Positions 13,142-16,214 of a DNA stretch of 16,214 nucleotides are shown here, in pieces (position 1 is the first letter of the stretch; the number at the start of each line of letters is the position of its first letter). A program made the position numbers and the translations under genes. Location of the stretch: assembly GCA_046724665.1 (NCBI GenBank), contig JBKOWZ010000210.1, forward strand, positions 1-16,214. Direction: 5' to 3'. Source of the stretch: Actinocrinis sp046724665 (GTDB taxonomy: Bacteria; Actinomycetota; Actinomycetes; Streptomycetales; Catenulisporaceae). The notes beneath the pieces were generated by a model, which was not told where the DNA came from, did no database searches, and was given only the letters and a program-made list of their open reading frames with translations.

Positions 13142-14440
13142 TCAGAACTTGGGGCGCCGACTGTCCCAGTCCGGGTGGACCAGGCGGATGTGCGCGGCGT
13201 CGTCGCGGTGGCGGATCGCGCACTTCAGGTACTGCTCGTGCAGCCGGTTCAGGGCGTCCCGGTCGATCTCGACGCCGAGCCCGGGGCCGTCGGGCAGCCG
13301 GATCGCGCCATCCTCGAAGGTGAGCGTGCCCGGCCGCACCACGTCCTGCGCTCCGTCGTCGAAGCAGCGCTGCCACGGCGTGTGCGTGTCGAGGGCGTAG
13401 CTCAGCTCCGGGGTCGCGGCGGCCAGGTGCGTCATCGCGGCGAGGCTGATGCTCAGGTGCGAGTTCGAGTGCATCGACAGTCCGAGGCCGAAGGTCTGGC
13501 AGATGCCGGCCAGCCGCCCGGTGGCCCGCAGCCCGCCCCAGAAGTGGTGGTCGGACAGCACGATCCGCACCGCGCCGAGCCGGACCGCCTCGGGCAGGTC
13601 GGCGAAGCCGGTGACGCACATGTTGGTCGCCAGCGGCAGCGAGGTGCGCGCCGCCACCTCGGCCATGCCGGCGATGCCGGGCGTCGGGTCCTCCAGGTAT
13701 TCGAGCTCTCCCTCAAGCGCCTCGGCCACCCGCAGGCTGGTGGCGACCGACCAGTTCGCGTTCGGGTCGATGCGCAGCGGCCGGTCCGGGAACGCGGCGC
13801 GTAGCGCCCTGATCGCCTCGACCTCGGCTTCGGGCTCGAAGACGCCGCCCTTGAGCTTGAGCGAGCCGAAGCCGTACTCGGCGACCAGCCGCCGCGCCTG
13901 GGCCACGATGCCGTCCGGGTCGAGGGCCGCGCCCCAGTCGTCGGGCTCGAAATCGGCGCCGCCGCCGGCCGGGTGCTCGGCCCAGCGGTAGAACAGATAG
14001 GCGCTGAAGTCCACCGACTCGCGCACCGCGCCGCCGAGCAGGTCGGCCACCCGGCGGCCGGTGGCCTTGCCCATCGCGTCGTAGCAGGCCACCTCGAAGG
14101 CCGCGACGCACTGCGCCACGGTCTTGGCCGCGCTGCCCGGCCCGATCAGCTCGGTCGGGGTGACCGCGCCGACCTCGCCGAGCGCCCGCGCCACCCGGCG
14201 GGTCAGCCCGTTGACGTCGAAGGCGTCCAGGCCCGGCAGCGCCGCGGCGGCCCGCCCGAGCAGGGCCAGCGTCGGGTCGTCGCCGTACGCCTCGGAGATC
14301 CCGGTGATGCCGGCGTCGGTGTGCAGCTCGATGATCGAGCGCAGCGCGTACGGCTGGTGGCAGCCGGAGGCGTTGAGCAGCGGCGGGTCCTTGAACGCGA
14401 CGGGCGTGACGGTGACCGAGGTGACGGTGAGCCGGTCCAT
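13142..14440 (-). CDS. Glucarate dehydratase-family enolase-superfamily enzyme
   Basis: A 432-residue cytoplasmic enzyme that removes water from a sugar acid, most likely D-glucarate (to 5-dehydro-4-deoxyglucarate) or a close relative. The N-terminal capping domain (about 1-135) includes SGCHQPYALRSIIELHTDAG and GISEAYGD. The barrel carries the KxK catalytic pair K195/K197 (SLKLKGG), metal ligands D225 (RIDPNANW), E250 (EYLEDP) and N273 (ATNMC), and the general-base dyad D297 (LSDHHFWGG) with H324 in HSNSH. The Asn as third metal ligand and the SD.HFWG plus HSN.H motifs are hallmarks of the GlucD subgroup. The usual length is about 440-450. AGGA lies five bases before the ATG at 14440. It is the first gene of a coupled pair and divergent from the acetylxylan esterase. 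Confidence 0.88.
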   Translation of the reverse strand: MDRLTVTSVTVTPVAFKDPPLLNASGCHQPYALRSIIELHTDAGITGISEAYGDDPTLALLGRAAAALPGLDAFDVNGLTRRVARALGEVGAVTPTELIGPGSAAKTVAQCVAAFEVACYDAMGKATGRRVADLLGGAVRESVDFSAYLFYRWAEHPAGGGADFEPDDWGAALDPDGIVAQARRLVAEYGFGSLKLKGGVFEPEAEVEAIRALRAAFPDRPLRIDPNANWSVATSLRVAEALEGELEYLEDPTPGIAGMAEVAARTSLPLATNMCVTGFADLPEAVRLGAVRIVLSDHHFWGGLRATGRLAGICQTFGLGLSMHSNSHLSISLAAMTHLAAATPELSYALDTHTPWQRCFDDGAQDVVRPGTLTFEDGAIRLPDGPGLGVEIDRDALNRLHEQYLKCAIRHRDDAAHIRLVHPDWDSRRPKF

Positions 14441-14570
14441 AAACGTCCTGTTTCTCCTGGTTCCTGCGCCAGCATCCAGGCCAGGATAACGAAGCGGGAC
14501 GGCGGCCGACGATCATGGGTGCCCGGCCACCCGCCCCGGCCGCGCGGCCGGTGTCCGGAACCTGGCGTGT

Positions 14571-14579
14571 GAAATTTTC
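14571..14579. promoter_or_regulatory. Operator-like GAAATTTTC upstream of the esterase promoter
   Basis: GAAA-T-TTTC fits the GAAANTTTC inverted repeat exactly. It ends 41 bases before the -35 box, mirroring GGAAACTTCC upstream of the xylanase promoter. It also lies 131 bases upstream of the dehydratase start, so it might act on both genes. Confidence 0.5.
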
Positions 14580-14620
14580 CACGATGAGCGCGCAATATTT
14601 CTGGCCGAGGCGCCACACCC

Positions 14621-14649
14621 TTGACGCGGTACCCCGCCGGATCTACCTT
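14621..14649 (+). promoter_or_regulatory. Probable esterase promoter (TTGACG-N17-TACCTT)
   Basis: TTGACG (14621-14626) and TACCTT (14644-14649) are separated by 17 bases, the ideal spacing, with a predicted transcription start near 14656. The sequence CGGATCTACC across the -10 box (14638-14647) is identical to that in the xylanase promoter. Confidence 0.6.
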
Positions 14650-14682
14650 CCACCAGCGGCTATTCGGTTAGCAATGGTCCTG

Positions 14683-14691
14683 GAAAGTTTC
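14683..14691. promoter_or_regulatory. Operator-like GAAAGTTTC downstream of the esterase transcription start
   Basis: GAAA-G-TTTC lies 33 bases past the -10 box, near +28, matching the place of TCGAAACATTTCGA in the xylanase leader. A partial copy, GAAGATTC, follows at 14693-14700, and a CGAAA half site near 14713. Confidence 0.55.
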
Positions 14692-14741
14692 GGAAGATTC
14701 TGACAACGGCATCGAAACCTCTGTTAAGGAGGAGAAGCCCA

Positions 14742-16079
14742 GTGAGGAAGAGAGCCAGAGCGCTGGCCGCGAGCCTCGCGGTCACCACGGCGGCCGCGTT
14801 CGGCGGACTGCTCACGCTCGCCCCGACCGCGCAGGCGGCCAGCCTGGTCCAGATCACCAACTTCGGGTCGAACCCGGGCAACAGCAAGATGTACCTGTAC
14901 GTGCCGAACAACGTCACGTCGCACCCGGCCATCCTGGTCGCGATGCACTACTGCACCGGAACCGGCCCGGCGTTCTACTCCGGCACCGAGTTCGCCTCGC
15001 TGGCCGACCGCTACGGGTTCATCGTCATCTACCCCGACGCCAACCGCAGCGGCCAGTGCTGGGACGTCTCGTCGAACCAGGCGCTCACCCACAACGGCGG
15101 CAGCGACCCGTCCAGCATCGTGTCGATGGTCCAGTACGTCGAGCAGCACAACAACGGCGACGCGTCCCGGGTGTACGCCACCGGCGCGTCCTCCGGCGCG
15201 ATGATGACGAACGTCATGCTCGGCAGCTACCCGGACGTGTTCAAGGCCGGCGCGGCGTTCATGGGCGTGCCGTTCCACTGCTTCTACACCGGCACCGTGG
15301 ACGGCTGGAACAGCGCCTGTGCCAACGGCCAGGTCACCAATACCCCGGCGGGCTGGGGCGACCTGGTGCGCGGTGCGTACCCCGGCTACAGCGGCCCGCG
15401 TCCGCGCATGCAGCTGTGGCACGGCACCAACGACACCACGCTGTACTACCCCAACTTCGGCGAAGAGATCAAGCAGTGGACGAACGTGCTCGGGGTGAGC
15501 CAGACCCCGAGTTCGACCACCACGATGAACGGCACGTGGACGCACACCACCTACGGCAGCGCCGGCAGCCCGGCGGTGGACGCCTACAGCATCTCCGGCG
15601 CGGGCCACGTCCTGCCACAGAGCGGCATGGCGGCCATCGCCATCCACTTCTTCGGCCTCGACGGCAACCCCCCGCCGCCGTCTTCGCCGCCGCCCTCGAG
15701 TCCCCCGCCCCCGTCGAGCCCGCCGCCGTCCTCGCCGCCGCCGAGCACTCCGCCTCCCGGCGGCTGCAAAGTGACTGACGTGGTGAGCGCGTGGAACACC
15801 GGACTGACTGAGCAGATCACCATCACCAACAACAGTTCCACCGCGGTCAACGGCTGGAAGCTCGCCTTCACCCTGCCTTCGGGACAGACGGTGACCAGCG
15901 CGTGGAACGCGACCATCACGCCCATGAGCGCAGCGGTCACCGCCTCGAATGTCAGCTACAACGCGACCATCCCGGCCAACGGCGGAACGACCAGCTTCGG
16001 CTTCCAGGCCAACCACACCGGCAATGCCGCGGCGCCCACGTCGTTCACCCTGAACGGCACGGCGTGCAGCGTCGGTTGA
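14742..16079 (+). CDS. Secreted acetylxylan/feruloyl esterase (CE1, PHB depolymerase type) with C-terminal CBM2
   Basis: A 445-residue exported alpha/beta-hydrolase that removes acetyl (or feruloyl) groups from xylan. A signal peptide covers 1-32, with basic RKRAR and cleavage after AQA. The catalytic domain covers about 34-308: MYLYVPNN strand, oxyanion region MHYCTG (68-73), nucleophile S150 in GASSG, D231 in WHGTNDTTLYY, H289 in GAGHVLP. C71/C106 and C180/C193 are probable disulfides. A PPPSS-repeat linker (about 310-339) leads to a CBM2 (340-445, C342-C442, W351, W372, W388, Y406). The GTG at 14742 has AAGGAGG nine bases upstream. Ester specificity cannot be fixed by motif; acetylxylan is favoured because of the co-regulated xylanase. 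A PHB depolymerase is less likely. Confidence 0.93.
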   Translation: MRKRARALAASLAVTTAAAFGGLLTLAPTAQAASLVQITNFGSNPGNSKMYLYVPNNVTSHPAILVAMHYCTGTGPAFYSGTEFASLADRYGFIVIYPDANRSGQCWDVSSNQALTHNGGSDPSSIVSMVQYVEQHNNGDASRVYATGASSGAMMTNVMLGSYPDVFKAGAAFMGVPFHCFYTGTVDGWNSACANGQVTNTPAGWGDLVRGAYPGYSGPRPRMQLWHGTNDTTLYYPNFGEEIKQWTNVLGVSQTPSSTTTMNGTWTHTTYGSAGSPAVDAYSISGAGHVLPQSGMAAIAIHFFGLDGNPPPPSSPPPSSPPPPSSPPPSSPPPSTPPPGGCKVTDVVSAWNTGLTEQITITNNSSTAVNGWKLAFTLPSGQTVTSAWNATITPMSAAVTASNVSYNATIPANGGTTSFGFQANHTGNAAAPTSFTLNGTACSVG

Positions 16080-16139
16080 CCCTCCCGCAGAGCGACTGAC
16101 ACCGACAAGCCGCGACGAATAAACCGCACCAGCGAGAAC

Positions 16140-16180
16140 CGGCGGTGCCCCGTTATGTGCGCCAGTACGCGGCACCGCCG
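16140..16180 (+). terminator. Stem-loop terminator after the esterase gene
   Basis: CGGCGGTGCC (16140-16149) and GGCACCGCCG (16171-16180) form a perfect 10-base-pair stem with a 21-base loop, 60 bases after the esterase stop. No U-tract follows directly. Confidence 0.6.
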
Positions 16181-16214
16181 CCCCTTATCCATCATACAAG
16201 CGAAAAGGTTTTAG
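16181..16214. other. Right edge of window
   Basis: The last bases beyond the esterase terminator are more AT-rich (ATCATACAAG, AAAAGGTTTTAG). They may begin the control region of the next gene; no coding start is visible. Confidence 0.3.

Larger units (their letters stand above)
14441..14741. promoter_or_regulatory. Divergent control region between dehydratase and esterase genes
   Basis: This 301-base gap serves both genes. It contains a GC palindrome GGCCGCGCGGCC, the two operator-like GAAANTTTC elements and the esterase promoter listed separately. For the dehydratase on the minus strand only a weak -10-like TATCCT, just upstream of the gene, was found. Confidence 0.5.

Noticed and set aside
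14724..16175. 483-codon minus-strand frame opposite the esterase
   Set aside because: Antisense to a signal peptide, a catalytic triad and a CBM2; no motif of its own.

Overview
This window comes from a high-GC Gram-positive bacterium, almost certainly an actinomycete. The evidence is uniformly GC-rich third codon positions, an Lsr2-type nucleoid protein, an F420-type luciferase-like oxidoreductase, actinobacterial DUF6191 and DUF6328 proteins, a Ku/ligase end-joining operon, and secreted xylan-degrading enzymes with actinomycete CBM2 modules on proline-serine linkers. The genus cannot be fixed from the sequence; a Catenulispora/Actinospica/Streptomyces-like soil organism would fit.

Layout, left to right. 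(1) Positions 1-843, minus: a regulator made of a rhodanese domain fused to an OmpR-type winged helix. It runs off the left edge. (2) 1006-2538, minus: a secreted GH10 xylanase with a C-terminal CBM2. (3) 2779-3813, minus: a PLP-dependent threonine/serine dehydratase. (4) 3972-4367, plus: a small DUF6191-like membrane protein, convergent with an LLM-class oxidoreductase (4329-5318, minus). A strong hairpin lies between them. (5) 5395-6632, minus: a ferritin-like di-iron protein and an HhH glycosylase-like protein. They are divergent from a plus-strand operon at 6846-10038: ku, a small hemerythrin-like protein, a LigD-type ligase and a DUF6328 membrane protein. (6) 10104-10619, minus: a DinB/DUF664 protein; then an atypical Lsr2-like protein (11003-11545, minus). 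(7) 11884-14440, minus: a glucarate-dehydratase-family enolase whose stop codon is one base from the start of an unrecognised TIM-barrel-like protein. (8) 14742-16079, plus: a secreted CE1/PHB-depolymerase-type acetylxylan (or feruloyl) esterase with a CBM2 almost identical to that of the xylanase.

How the genes may work together. The xylanase (main-chain cleavage) and the esterase (side-group removal) form a hemicellulose-degrading pair at opposite ends of the window. They share not only the CBM2 but also a promoter plan: TTGACG, a 17-18 bp spacer and a TACCNT -10 inside a shared CGGATCTACC, with GAAA/TTTC inverted repeats on both sides of the promoter. This implies one common repressor that is not encoded here. 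The enolase-superfamily dehydratase divergent from the esterase could process sugar acids from the same plant polymers (inference). The middle block looks like a genome-protection island: end joining (Ku, ligase), base-repair-like HhH protein, iron storage and a possible hemerythrin, transcribed from a divergent region with repeated palindromes.

No rRNA, tRNA, insertion sequence or CRISPR array was seen. The most unusual items are the rhodanese-winged-helix fusion, the shared operator architecture of the two xylanolytic genes, the Lsr2 variant whose DNA-gripping RGR is RGA, and the hemerythrin-like insert in the NHEJ operon.
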